64,000 bases of DNA. Source: Toxorhynchites rutilus septentrionalis. Lineage: Eukaryota > Arthropoda > Insecta > Diptera > Culicidae. Positions within the stretch are counted from its first letter, which is position 1. Every line of letters begins with the position of its first letter. The DNA lies in assembly GCF_029784135.1 (NCBI RefSeq), contig NC_073745.1, forward strand, positions 276,792,706 to 276,856,705. The letters run 5' to 3'. This document shows, piece after piece, positions 22,852 to 33,984 of the stretch. The notes beneath the pieces were generated by a model, which had not been told where the DNA came from, did no database searches, and saw only the letters and a program-made list of their open reading frames with translations. A program made the position numbers and the translations under genes.

Positions 22852-22854
<3 letters not shown>
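21541..22854 (-). mobile_element. Helitron-like element (palindrome left arm)
   Basis: In minus-strand sense it ends GCCGGGTTAGCTAG at 21,541, with a hairpin-capable GGCGGGACGAAGTTTGCC just before. It starts next to the (TA)n tract with ATTTCTGTCTGTCTGATTTT. The body consists of about 140-bp direct subrepeats carrying TTTGCTTGATTAATTCTCG, GCAGAAATTTGTGTTTCATT and a G/C-rich run of seven or eight identical bases. No Rep/helicase is present, so it is non-autonomous. The mirrored copy occupies 22,911-24,225. Assignment to Helitrons rests on the CTAG end, the 3' hairpin and insertion between A and T; no search was made. Confidence 0.55.

Positions 22855-22910
<56 letters not shown>
22855..22910. 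repeat. (TA)n microsatellite at the palindrome centre
   Basis: 56 bp of uninterrupted AT/TA dinucleotide. It is self-complementary and therefore itself a hairpin seed at the exact symmetry point of the palindrome. Confidence 0.95.
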
Positions 22911-22913
<3 letters not shown>

Positions 22914-24651
22914 CGGATTTCTGTCTGTCTGATTTTTATGGACTCGGAAACTACAGAACCGATCAACATGAAAATTGGTATTTAGGAGTTTTTGGGGCCG
23001 GGGAAGGTTTTCGTGATAGTTTGAGACCCCTCCCCCTCTTAACGGGTTTCTATGGTGATTATGGGATGGTCTGCCATACAAATGAAACACGAATTTCTGC
23101 ATTACACGATAATTAATCAAGCAAATGAAACCAAATTAGGCAAATGGAGGTTTCAAAGTGCAATATGATGATGATGTTGGATTAAAGAGGCTTTAAACTT
23201 TTCAGTTCATTCGCCTCTAAAGTGCAATAAATGTTTTACGGTGGTTAAATACTCCTCCCCTAGTCTCTAAGGGGGGGGCTGCCATAGAAATGAAACACAA
23301 ATTTCTGTATTACTCGAGAATTAATCGAACAAATGAAACCAAATTCGACATGTTAAGGTTTTAGGGTGCAATAAATGTCTCTATGGTGGTTAGACTCTCC
23401 ACCCCCCTCTCTAAGGGGGGCTGTCATGCAAATGAAACACAAATTTCTGCATAACTCGAGAACTAATCAAGCAAATGACATAAATCGAAAACTAATGAAG
23501 CACAATTTGGGATGTGAGGGTTTTTGGGTATGAGAAATTTTTCAATAATGGTATGATACCCCTTCCTCCTCTGGAATGGTGAGTGGTCCCACAAAAATAT
23601 TACGCGTATTTCAACCAAAAATATTCCAACCAAACATGACAATTGAAAATTTTCGGAAAACTTTTAAGGAAAAAGGGAAAATTAGGAAAATTGAATTCTC
23701 ATATGTTCTACAATTGCATAGTGACAAGTGCTGTTAGTCCATTTGATGTTTGCGCTGGCGAAATTCATCTTTGTTCGAAACTGGAAATGGATTTTAATGT
23801 GATGAAACGCACTCCTATATCCTCTTCTATCTATACCAAAAAAAAAAGGATCGCCGGATGTGTTGATAAGAGCAGAACTCGAGGAAGGAATAGTCCGATT
23901 TAGGACTGTCTTTATTCTATCATATTTTCTGTAGAAAACATTTATTCCATGTAACGGAGAAACATGTTATTTGCAAGTGGTTGAAAAATCTTGAACGAGA
24001 ATTGTGTTTGAAAATAATCTGATATTATAAGGATGAGTTTTAATAAAAATACTAGGAATTTTATAGTAAAAGGTAAATTCAACGGGGTCGAATTGAAGAT
24101 CAATCAATGAACAGTTCTGCGATTGGGCCCATGACCTTGCTCATAGTACGAAAACGTGAATGTTTGAAGGTATTGATAACAAAAAAACAAATGTTGGGCG
24201 GGACGAAGTTTGCCGGGTTAGCTAGTTATTTCTATAATGATAATACATAATCTATACTCGCGGTTTATCATTTCTTTTTGGACATATAAACTTGATGCAG
24301 ACACATCAATCCTGATACTGACTGTTTAAATTCGTTGCTCCGTTCTTGAGTTAAATCGTGAGGAACGTACACTAAATCATTTTTATTAATATAGATCAAG
24401 TTTATAAATACATAGTTACCTTCACTTGATTTATTTGAAACTCATTGTTGAAAAAAAAAACAATATTTATTTGAAGTTCATTGCGAAAACATAAACATAA
24501 ACGAAACATAACCGTTATTGAATTGAATGCATGGTGAGAATAAAAATATTTTTAATTTGAAATTCATTTTGAATTATTTTTAAGCGATTGTTTTGTTTTG
24601 TCTATCAGTTCTGCAACTTGGTTGAATTCATGCTAGAGATTAGAGACTAGG

Positions 24652-25002
24652 ACTAGGGGAGGAGTATTTAACCACCGTAAAACATTTATTGCACTTTAGA
24701 GGCGAATGAACTGAAAAGTTTAAAGCCTCTTTAATCCAACATCATCATCATATTGCACTTTGAAACCTCCATTTGCCTAATTTGGTTTCATTTGCTTGAT
24801 TAATTATCGTGTAATGCAGAAATTCGTGTTTCATTTGTATGGCAGACCATCCCATAATCACCATAGAAACCCGTTAAGAGGGGGAGGGGTCTCAAACTAT
24901 CACGAAAACCTTCCCCGGCCCCAAAAACTCCTAAATACCAATTTTCATGTTGATCGGTTCTGTAGTTTCCGAGTCCATAAAAATCAGACAGACAGAAATC
25001 CG

Positions 25003-25010
<8 letters not shown>
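24652..25010 (+). repeat. Partial third copy of the palindrome arm (direct)
   Basis: This segment repeats 22,501-22,859 with an offset of 2,151, without a difference that I noticed, including the (TA)n start. The junction at 24,640-24,652 reads TTAGAGACTAGGACTAGGGG, where ACTAGG is doubled relative to 22,495-22,510. The right arm ends in AGAGATT, so the join is made across a few bases of shared AGAGA/TTAGAG sequence. Confidence 0.85.

Positions 25011-25084
<74 letters not shown>
25006..25084. repeat. (TA)n microsatellite between two Helitron-like copies
   Basis: About 79 bp of TA dinucleotide lies between the 5' end of one reverse Helitron-like copy (ending ATCCGTTC) and the CTAG end of the next at 25,085. 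Confidence 0.95.
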
Positions 25085-25960
<876 letters not shown>

Positions 25961-25975
25961 ATATAAATAGATATA

Positions 25976-26940
25976 CTAGCTGACCCGGCAAACTTCGTCC
26001 CGCCAATAATTTGTTTTTTGTAATCAATACCTTCAAACATTCACGTTTTCTTACTATGAGCAAGTTCATGGGTCCAATCGCAGAACTATTCATTGATTGA
26101 TCTTCTTTTCGTCTCCGTTGAATTTACTTTTTACTATAAAATTCCTAGTATTTTTAACAAAACTCATCATTATAATATCAGATTATTTTCAGACACAATT
26201 CTCGTTCAAGATTTTTCAACCACTTTTAAATAACATGTTTCTCCGTTACATGGAATACATGTTTTATACAGAAAATATAATAGAACAAAGACAGCCCTAA
26301 ATCGGACAATGTCTTCCTCGAGTTCTGTTCTCATCAACACATCTGGCGAAACTTTTTTTTTTGTATAGATAGAAGAAGATATAAGAGTGCGTTCCATTTC
26401 CAGTTTCGAACAAAGATCAATTTCGCTAGCACAAACATCAAATGGACTAACAGCATTTGTCACTATGTAATTGTAGAACATATGGGAATTTAATTTCCTG
26501 GATTTTCCCTTTATCCTTCAGAGTTCACCGAAAATTTTCAATTGCCTCCAAAACCTCCATATGCCAAATTTGGTTTCATTTGCTTGATTAGTTCTCGAGT
26601 TGTGCAGAAATTTGTGTTTCATTTGTATGGCAGACCCCCCCCCTAGAAAGGGGGGTGGAGAGTCTAACTACCATAGAAAAATTTATTGCACCCTAAAACC
26701 TCAATATGCCTGATTTGGTGTCATTTGCTAGAATAATTCTCGAGTAATGCAAAAAATTGTATTTCATTTGTATGACAGCCCTCCTTAGAGAGAGGGGGGT
26801 CTCAAACTATCACGTAAACCTTCCCCGGGCCCAAAAACCCCTACATACCAATTTTCATGTTGATCGGTTCAGTAGTTTCCGAGACCATGAGAATCAGACA
26901 GACAGACAGACAGACAGACAGAAATCCATTTTTATATATC
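25976..26940 (-). mobile_element. Helitron-like element, tandem copy 3
   Basis: In minus-strand sense it ends CGGGTCAGCTAG at 25,976 and starts with the GTCTGTCTGTCTG series near 26,898-26,925. The order of blocks is the same as in the palindrome arms: an AT-rich 3' part with TTCCTCGAGTTCTG, then G/C-run subrepeats. It is followed directly by another Helitron-like element in the opposite orientation. Confidence 0.55.
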
Positions 26941-26954
26941 TATATATATAAAAA

Positions 26955-28057
26955 TCTCGTGTCACGGTGTTTGTTATGTGCATTGTCATGACATTGCGCG
27001 TGTGTTCAAACACAAAATGAAGTTCGATCGTATTCGTCCCCACATATTGTTGGTTGTATTCTGTTGAATGGAAAAAGCGCAATTTTGCATTCTGTTCAAG
27101 CTCAAGTCCAATCGAGTTGAGCAAATGTGACAACCTTGCCACGCAATTCGTCGTAAACAACATTGGTCTCCATGTTCCATTTCTATGAAGCAAAAATAGT
27201 AATGGTTTTTCGGGTGGAATAAAAAAAATTTAGCATTCAAACACATTCAAAACTAATTTAGCATCCAAACGAAATCGAATAATAAATTTCATTCAAATTT
27301 CAACAATTTAGAATTATTTCCGGAATTATGCCGATCAGATAGAGAGTAAATTGAACCACAAATACGGATGACTTATTTTGACCATTGTTTCGCGACAAGG
27401 CGAACGAATTTAAGAGTGTAAAAGTCGATTTCGATCGAATTGTAAAATCCGATTATTCATATGCATATATTGAGTTATTGAGTTATTGATATTGAGTTCT
27501 ACAAATCGGTGAAGAGTAAAAAAAACATCCATGAATAAAGGAAGCAATATGGCTGTGTTTCAAACTTAGATTACCGATGTGAATACTCCTCGATTGAATG
27601 ACAACGATAAAATAACGCGATTCCAAACAGGCCGATCAATCAGCTCCATTGAAGTTAGCTGGCGTATCTCTGTTTTCCAATTTATGAACGAGACCAAGCT
27701 GTTATAAACTAAACCATGTTGAAAATCACATGCACGTATTTTCTAACAAGGAGACAGCAATAAATATTGATTTTCTATATTTCATTTTTTCTACTTAACG
27801 ACAAACTTATATTTCTTTTTTCAGTTGACGTTTAACTTTTAAGAGATCAAACATGTCAGTTACGTTAATGAAATACACCAAGAAACATCATCGTTCAAAT
27901 CATTTAATTCGTTTTTTTATCGGTCACATTCGATTTATTTGAAGGATCGTTAAAATATTCAAACACACTTACAATACATTAGTGTGTTTTATTCAACACC
28001 CAAAATATTCACTAGAAATAATTTATTTGGCAGAACAACGTTTGCCTGGTCAGCTAG
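26955..28057 (+). mobile_element. Helitron-like element with both ends, 1,103 bp
   Basis: It begins TCTCGTGTCACGGTG at 26,955 and ends CCTGGTCAGCTAG at 28,057, between a 5' A and a 3' T. A stem of GGCAGA with TTTGCC lies about 8 bases before CTAG. TC at the start, hairpin plus CTRR at the end, and no target duplication are the hallmarks of Helitrons. The interior is non-coding. Broken relatives lie at 10,838-15,000 and 37,863-41,300, the latter keeping the same 5' start (TCTCGTGACACGATG). Confidence 0.65.
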
Positions 28058-28156
28058 TATAGATATAGATTTCTGTGGGAACTTGAGTGTTTGAAATGAT
28101 TTATATCAATATATAATATCAATTGTGGGTGGGACGAAGTTCGCCGGGTCAGCTAG
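28058..28156 (+). mobile_element. Helitron-like 3' end fragment
   Basis: It ends CGCCGGGTCAGCTAG at 28,156 and matches the inverted 8,934-9,030 segment, including CTGTGGGAACTTGAGTGTTT-like sequence. In both places it joins the same pogo-like sequence. Confidence 0.55.
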
Positions 28157-28372
28157 TTTGTTGATAAAAAAGAATTCTGTTTCAAATTCGGAACATTTTC
28201 AGATATCTTATATTGTCAGTCTCTTCCCTCCCTAAAATTTCCACGTGGTTGTTCGACCACAACTCCCACTCATCTCCACCCGTAAAACATCATACATAAC
28301 CCCCCTCCTCCCCACTGGATGGTGCCTACACACTATGGTATTGATGATTCTTCCGCTGGTAATGATGAAGTA

Positions 28373-29279
28373 CCGTTCTGAATCATGTTTCGGACGCTTA
28401 AGGCATATGTTGCAAAAAACAGATCTAAACTTTATGCACGGGTATTATTTGGTTGATATTTTTAATGAATTAGTTCAATTAGCTTTTAAGCTTCCTACTT
28501 TGGTACCTATTTGATCGAAAACATTAAAAAATCATCGAATAAAATGCTTTTCAAATCAAGCGAATAAGAATAAAACTTCGGACACCATTTATAAAAACAA
28601 TCTTAATTCGGACAGATTGAATTCAAATTCATTTCGTAATTTTTTGAACGAAAATTACATTACACTTGATTATATTTGAGGGGCTTAGAATGCAAGGGGT
28701 GTAAGTGATTTGATCGATTTCTCTTCATCAACTTTTTCTTTCGTGAATAACTCTGCGCACAAAAACGTTCCAAATTGATTTTACTATAGAAAACCGATGA
28801 TTGAGGTTGTGACTTGTCGCCCACATTGTCAAATGAGCTGGGAATGTGTTTGCAGTTAAGTTATGATCAAAAGAGAAATTCGATAAAGAGAAATCTATCA
28901 AGTCACTCACACCCCTTGCATTCTAAGCCCCTCATTTTATAGTCAACTGCGAAATACCTACCAAGCAATCACAGTAACCTGATAAAAATGATGAGAACTG
29001 ATGAAACACGAGAGAAATTTAAATATTGATGAAGGGGTAATTTCTACGTTCTCACACTAAGCAAACGTCAAACACAAACAATAATGAGTGGATTTTGGAT
29101 TTTGGATGGATTTTTTCCTACCATGGTATAATTCAAATGTAGTTCTCAAATAAAGTGATAATGAAACCAAGGGATTACTCTAAAGAAGCAATTGTGATAT
29201 TAATTGTATAGTTATATCATCAGTACATTAAGCATTTCAAGATATTAGAATAAAGTGTCCGAAATATGATTCAGAACGG
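28373..29279. mobile_element. TA-flanked MITE, copy 1 (with a nested insertion)
   Basis: Terminal inverted repeats of about 25 bp: CCGTTCTGAATCATGTTTCG at the left and CGAAATATGATTCAGAACGG at the right, flanked by TA on both sides (28,371-28,372 and 29,280-29,281). The second copy is 62,660-63,273. A TA target duplication is typical of the Tc1/mariner/pogo group. No coding capacity is seen. The related pogo sequence near 8,700-8,730 lacks this element and approximates the empty site. Confidence 0.75.
28678..28933. mobile_element. 256-bp MITE nested in the TA-flanked MITE
   Basis: Inverted repeats of about 45-50 bp start GAGGGGCTTAGAATGCAAGG and are nearly identical at both ends. ATTT is duplicated at 28,674-28,677 and 28,934-28,937. 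The sister copy of the host element at about 62,925-62,945 (TAATATTTTATAATC) lacks the insertion and shows one ATTT, confirming a 4-bp target duplication. It is non-coding. Confidence 0.8.
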
Positions 29280-29465
29280 TATTTATTTGTGTTGCAAGTT
29301 ACCTTAGAAGTACAATTCAAAAAGTGCGCACCTTTGCCCCCACTATGGGGCAAAAGTACGCATTTGCCATTTTGTATTGAAATTGTTTTTTATCTAACTA
29401 CAAACAAAACTCGAATTGGACGACAACAGTTAGGTGCGCACCTTTGCCCCGCACGACTCTACTAT

Positions 29466-29680
29466 TCAGCATAACACCGTATTCAATCAGAGAACAACTT
29501 CCGCCCAATTCGACTGCTTATCCCCACCCAGTGTCATCGTCCGTCATACCGCCCACTTTCGGAACTGCGCTCACTCACAATGACTACCCGTCTAGCCAGT
29601 TTGCTGACCAGATGATGCCAACGACGCCGGCTGGAAGCAGAAGAAAATCTCTCACCGTGAACGACCGTGAACTAAAATAA
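29466..29680 (+). CDS. Possible 3' coding exon (unrecognised), low confidence
   Basis: Directly after the pogo-like end, the plus frame reads from about 29,475 to a TAA at 29,678. It includes STAYPHPVSSSVIPPTFG, HNDYPSSQFADQMMPTTP and AGSRRKSLTVNDRELK. The composition (Pro, Ser, polar; no low-complexity AT-driven residues) is more protein-like than other frames in this area, and an AG acceptor-like site (TTCAATCAG, ending at 29,489) precedes it. AATAAA-like signals follow (about 29,678 and 29,785). I do not recognise the protein and see no upstream exon. It could equally be a chance frame or a relic in host DNA. Confidence 0.25.
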
Positions 29681-31660
29681 AAATCGCAAATAACCACAGC
29701 CAACCTGGAATTAGCTGAAAGAACAACTATGTAGATGCATCGCATCGCTGCGAGAGGTTTGAGGAAGAAAACGACTACAAAAAAATAAAATAAGCACATT
29801 CACCAAGAATTCGAGCGATGTGCATCGGTCAGTCAGACGTTTGCAGCAGAAGAGTTGGAAAAAAAGTACAACCGTCTGACCGGCTAGTCAAGTCAAGGGG
29901 ATGGACGAACTGGTTGGCCTTTGCCTTGCATCGGTTCGATTCGAAGATCGGTTTTCCACTGTTTACACACGTCGTCGCCCTTCACTTCAACATGATTCCT
30001 AGCGCTGGATGGAGGATGGAAGGATTGACTGGAGATGGTTGTGACGGATCTTCTCCGGTTTACATTGTAGGACACTGTTGGCGCACCGAAATAATATATT
30101 CTCCGTTTTTATAAATCCTTTGTATTTTCACTTGGATGAAGAATTATAAAATTCCTATAGGAAACAATATATGTAGTTCGATTATGTTCTCTTCTTATAC
30201 AATTGAAACTCACGTTTCCTATTTCCACCCGATCAGTAAAGCTGATGAATGTTTTCTCGGGGTGCCAACTACGTTGAAGTGGCGAATTCAGATTATCGGT
30301 TACAAATTCCTAGATTAATCTACTAGATTTAGAATATGTTTTAAGTTAGGTATAATTTTTACTAGATTTAGGCAAAATATTACCTTTTGACGAATATAAC
30401 TAATGAAAGCAATTAGATTTAAGTAGCGTTAGGATTATTTGACACCGTACGTTTTGTATAAACTGTTAGATAGGTTCAATAGCTGTAAGTCAAACTTTAG
30501 GCTTTAACAATTTCTTTAGACCTCCTTTCTAAATCACTTTTATTTCAACTATGACCTTTGTTCTTCTCCAAAACTATTTTCCCATTCTTCGATTTCTTCT
30601 TCTTTTTCCTCTTCATCATTCCTATCCATATTTATTGACCACTACTCTGCTGACCATTTGGACTGTGTGTAAACTGTCGGTCGAGGTATGGTTTCTTCGG
30701 TTTGGTTTGTATGTATGGAGAAGCGCTGCCAGTCGAGTAAAGGCGCGCTCTGATAACAGACACGATGAGAAATTTATGATTTGCGAAAAGGTACTTCGTC
30801 GAATATTTTACGCGAAATTAGTTTTGGTCCCAATTTTACCAAAATTTACCATCAAACTTTTGGGAGCCTTCATGTTGGGAAACCTAGGTAAGCTCAGAGA
30901 ATAAATTATCAACTTCCAAGTATTTCAATACACTAGAACTGATAGCTTTATTATCATCAAACCTCTTTTCTTGATAAACACTTTGGAATGTAGATTATCA
31001 ATACTTCTTGGAATCAAAGGATCAAGAAGAGTGCTATCGTTGCATTGGGTTTTCAAACGAAATCGTCTTTGAAGGATAAAAACTGAATGATGTATGTCAG
31101 CAATTCCATGAATAAAGGAACTACCGAAAAAAAAAATCTGTTCTGAAAGCATTTATACATGTATTTTTTTTTATTTCAGCTTTTAGTACATAATTTATAA
31201 TAAGGGTGGTCTGAAAATTTGGTTTTTTTTGTCGATTTTGTCGAATATATACATTTTGAGCCTGCTCATACACACTAAGTTATTTGTATGCTAGATTATA
31301 TGCATTTCATTTTGTTTTCACAGTAGATGATTCCTTTTTAAAATTCCTCACTTATGAACCGCTGAACCGATTCTCGATCTGTTACGAATAAAAGGAAATA
31401 AATGGCATTCAAGCGAACTTTCTTTAAAAAATACTGAACTTCACAGTAATATGAAAAATATATTTCTAGTCTTTGTTCACTTCAACAAATAACATGAAAA
31501 ATGATAGAATTATATATTTTAATTCCTAGTTTTATCATTGTAAATAGAATCTCAAAGTTGTTTTGGGGATTTCGTGAAAATAAGGAATTGGATTTATTTA
31601 AAAATAGTATAAAAGTACTGTCTGTCTGATTCTTATGGGCTCGGAATACAAATGAAACAC
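29681..31660. other. Low-copy DNA, no supported gene
   Basis: 29,810-30,120 is the most GC-rich part. It could be the 3' UTR of the possible exon ending at 29,680, or unrelated host sequence. The rest is AT-rich. A frame at 30,551-30,904 is Leu/Phe-rich with no recognisable domain. Confidence 0.3.
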
Positions 31661-31668
31661 AAATTGCT

Positions 31669-33463
31669 GCATTAGACCCATTCCAGCGTGATGTGGCAAC
31701 GGTTTGACTCACTAAAAACAGGTTTCTTCTCGTTTTCATGTATACATCACACGATTTCCAAATGGTAAACGATTTTAAAGTGAATTTGAGAAAAATTCCT
31801 ACAAGAATCTTCAGTTGGAGAATATTTTGCAGTTGAATTCGCTTGTTGCCAACCCAATACTTTTGTGACTTGACAACACCTGTCTTTTTGCGGATTCCGA
31901 CTTTTGAACATTAATGTTGTATTTTCAGTTCCGTTTCAATACATACAAATAAACTTTGTTCTATGATTTGGCAATGAAAGATGAACGAAGATTCCTGTAT
32001 ATTTCAGTTTTTCAAGTTTTTGTCATACCACTGACAATTTGATAATATGGTGAATTCTCTTCATTCTAGAGTTTTGGCGCCATTTTACGTTTTCATTCCT
32101 CCAAAGTCAGAGAAGAAATATGTTCGACCTGTGTGCAAAATGAGTTCTATATTCTTTTAGTTTGTGAAACATTGCGAAACAAGGCAATTTTAATTGTTTA
32201 TGGTATGTTCATCAAAAAAAGCTATATAATTTGAATCTATCTGTTACCTGTAATACACGGTATGTCTTTATTTGGGAAAAGTCGGGGTGGTCCAAAACCG
32301 ACCTCCAGTTTTTATATCGTGATTGTTTAACACGTTCACTGTGGCGCTTGCCATCAATGGCTAGCACAATCCTGGTTCATCGAGTGGGGTTCACTACAGG
32401 GGGAACGCATATGATTTTGCTATCAGAAACTCTTAATAAACTCACATACCTGTGCAAGGGCGCTTATGTTTGCGTATTGAAGATGACTTTGACCTTGACG
32501 TTGACTTCGATCGTTGATCGTTAATCGTTGATGTTTGCGTGTACATTTGTATGTGCACTTTCTTTGTATAACTCCACACACGTCGCTCTAAGGCTAGGTT
32601 CTTCCCACTCAAACATTATCTCCCACTCACTTAAATCCTATCTCTCACTATCAAACATTGTATGCCATTCCCGGCCTTTTATATCCGTTTTTAACGAACC
32701 GGAAGTCAACATTCTTCTTCTTCTTCTTCAATGGCACTAACGTTCCTAGAGGAACTTCGCCGTCTCAACGTAGTATTACTTGCGTCATTTTTATTAGTAC
32801 TTAGTTGAGATTTCTATGCCAAATAACACGCCTTGAATGCATTCTGAGTGGCAAGCTCTAGAATACGCGTGATCACAGTGCAAGTCGGAGGAAATTTCTT
32901 TGACGAAAAATTCCCCCGACCAGAACGGGAATCGAACCCGAACACCCGGAATGTTAGTTATGACGCTAACCACTCGGCCAAGGGAGCACATCAAGTCAAC
33001 ATTCTCGATTCTAAAATGGCATCGGAATACGACATTCGACTTCCGCTGGTAAGCCCATATCGTATGGGTTTTCCATATTTTTTTAGCATTCAATAATACC
33101 ATCAGCCGGAAGTTGAAATAAGATTATATTTTATATTATGGAATCTACGTTCATATATTGTTGATAGAACATAGGAGAAATATCATTTGTATGTTTTGAA
33201 ACGAAACGGTAATTAATGAAATTAATCATTAATGTTCAACAGTCCGAAACAGCAAAAACTCTGGTGTTGCCACGTCACAAAAGTATTTGACTGACAACAA
33301 GCCAACCTAACTATAAAATATTCTCCAACTGATGATTCTTGTTGGAAGTTTTCTTAATTTTACTATAACATCGTTTAATTTTGTGTGCTTTATTCGTGAA
33401 AACACAAAAAAAGTGTTTGTAGTGAGTCAAAATGTTGTTACGTCACACTGGAATGGATCGAAT
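31669..33463. mobile_element. DNA element with about 290-bp inverted repeats
   Basis: The left arm (31,669-31,960) and the inverted right arm (about 33,190-33,463) share CCATTCCAGCGTGATGTGGC / GTTACGTCACACTGGAATGG at the outer ends. Further in they share AATATTCTCCAACTGA-type blocks and TTGGCAACAAG/TTGACAACA-type blocks, with moderate divergence. The 1.2-kb spacer holds a SINE (32,715-32,992) and no transposase. A further part-copy (GTGACGTGACAAC) follows at 33,474-33,660. Confidence 0.55.
32715..32992 (-). mobile_element. tRNA-derived SINE, Feilai-like (copy 1)
   Basis: In minus-strand sense the head is a tRNA-like sequence with A box TGGCCGAGTGGTTAGCG and B box GGTTCGATTCC. The body contains AGACGGCGAAGTTCCTCTAG, and the tail is a GAA repeat. 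AAGTCAACATTC is duplicated at 32,703-32,714 and 32,993-33,004, showing target-primed insertion. The layout (RNA polymerase III promoter, unrelated body, GAA tail) matches the mosquito Feilai family. Two further copies are at 47,626 and 59,831. Confidence 0.85.
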
Positions 33464-33984
33464 ACTATTCGTGACGTGACAACAACTTCTGGAGACAGTT
33501 GATACTTCTCTATTTGTGGACTGATCTCAACCAAATTTTGTGGGTTGTTGACTTTCATTGTTTGCTCAGAGAAACCCAAGTATAAAAATGTTGGAACCTA
33601 TGTTCATTTGATAAACTAAAAAAATGCTCTATTTTTGTGACGTGACAACGCTTCAAAATACCTGTTTTTCAAATGCTTGTTTCTCATAAATTACAAAATG
33701 AAACGTAGGTCCACAAACGGCTCTTCGAACTAGCATTTAATCACCCATTCAATGGTATATAGACATTGAAATTTGGTTAAGCATGTGCAGAGATATCTCA
33801 AGAAACATACAAATAGTGAAAACCTAAAATATTTTAAATATAATTGAGCAGTTTTTTGAACTCGCCTCTCTCAAAGGTTGCTGCATAAAAATTAAATTTG
33901 TTGCAAAAAATTTATGATATAATTAGTGCTTAATCAAATTACGTTTTCAATTTTCTCCTAAAACTAGATTTGAAATTTGGTTTT

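Larger units (their letters stand above)
21125..24641. repeat. Near-perfect palindrome, arms 21,125-22,882 and 22,884-24,641
   Basis: Position x on the left corresponds to about 45,766 - x on the right across the whole length. Identical peptides are encoded on opposite strands at 21,863-22,123 and 23,643-23,903, and at 22,645-22,932 and 22,833-23,120. A run of ten T/A at 21,306 and 24,451 matches exactly. The only difference I found is a homopolymer of seven C (about 22,488-22,494) against eight G (about 23,271-23,278). The centre is the 56-bp (TA)n tract at 22,855-22,910. Each arm contains the tail of the pogo remnant, an AT-rich block and a reverse (left) or forward (right) Helitron-like copy. 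Such identity means a very recent event or an assembly artefact. Confidence 0.9.
28157..29465 (-). mobile_element. Pogo-like element remnant (3' side), with nested insertions
   Basis: It matches the inverse of 8,456-8,933. The terminal block GGTGCGCACCTTTGCCCCGC is at 29,432-29,451, with CACGACTCTACT after it, and the sub-terminal block GTGCGCACCTTTGCCCCC lies at 29,323. A TA-flanked element (28,373-29,279) is inserted, which in turn carries a MITE (28,678-28,933). No transposase sequence is left. Confidence 0.55.

Noticed and set aside
22645..23120. Two identical 95-codon ORFs on opposite strands
   Set aside because: They are the same non-coding Helitron-like sequence read from both arms of the palindrome into (TA)n.
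32927..32990. tRNA gene (also at 47,830-47,898 and 60,030-60,100)
   Set aside because: The A and B boxes are the head of a dispersed SINE with GAA tail and target duplications. The three copies share the same unrelated body, so these are not tRNA genes.
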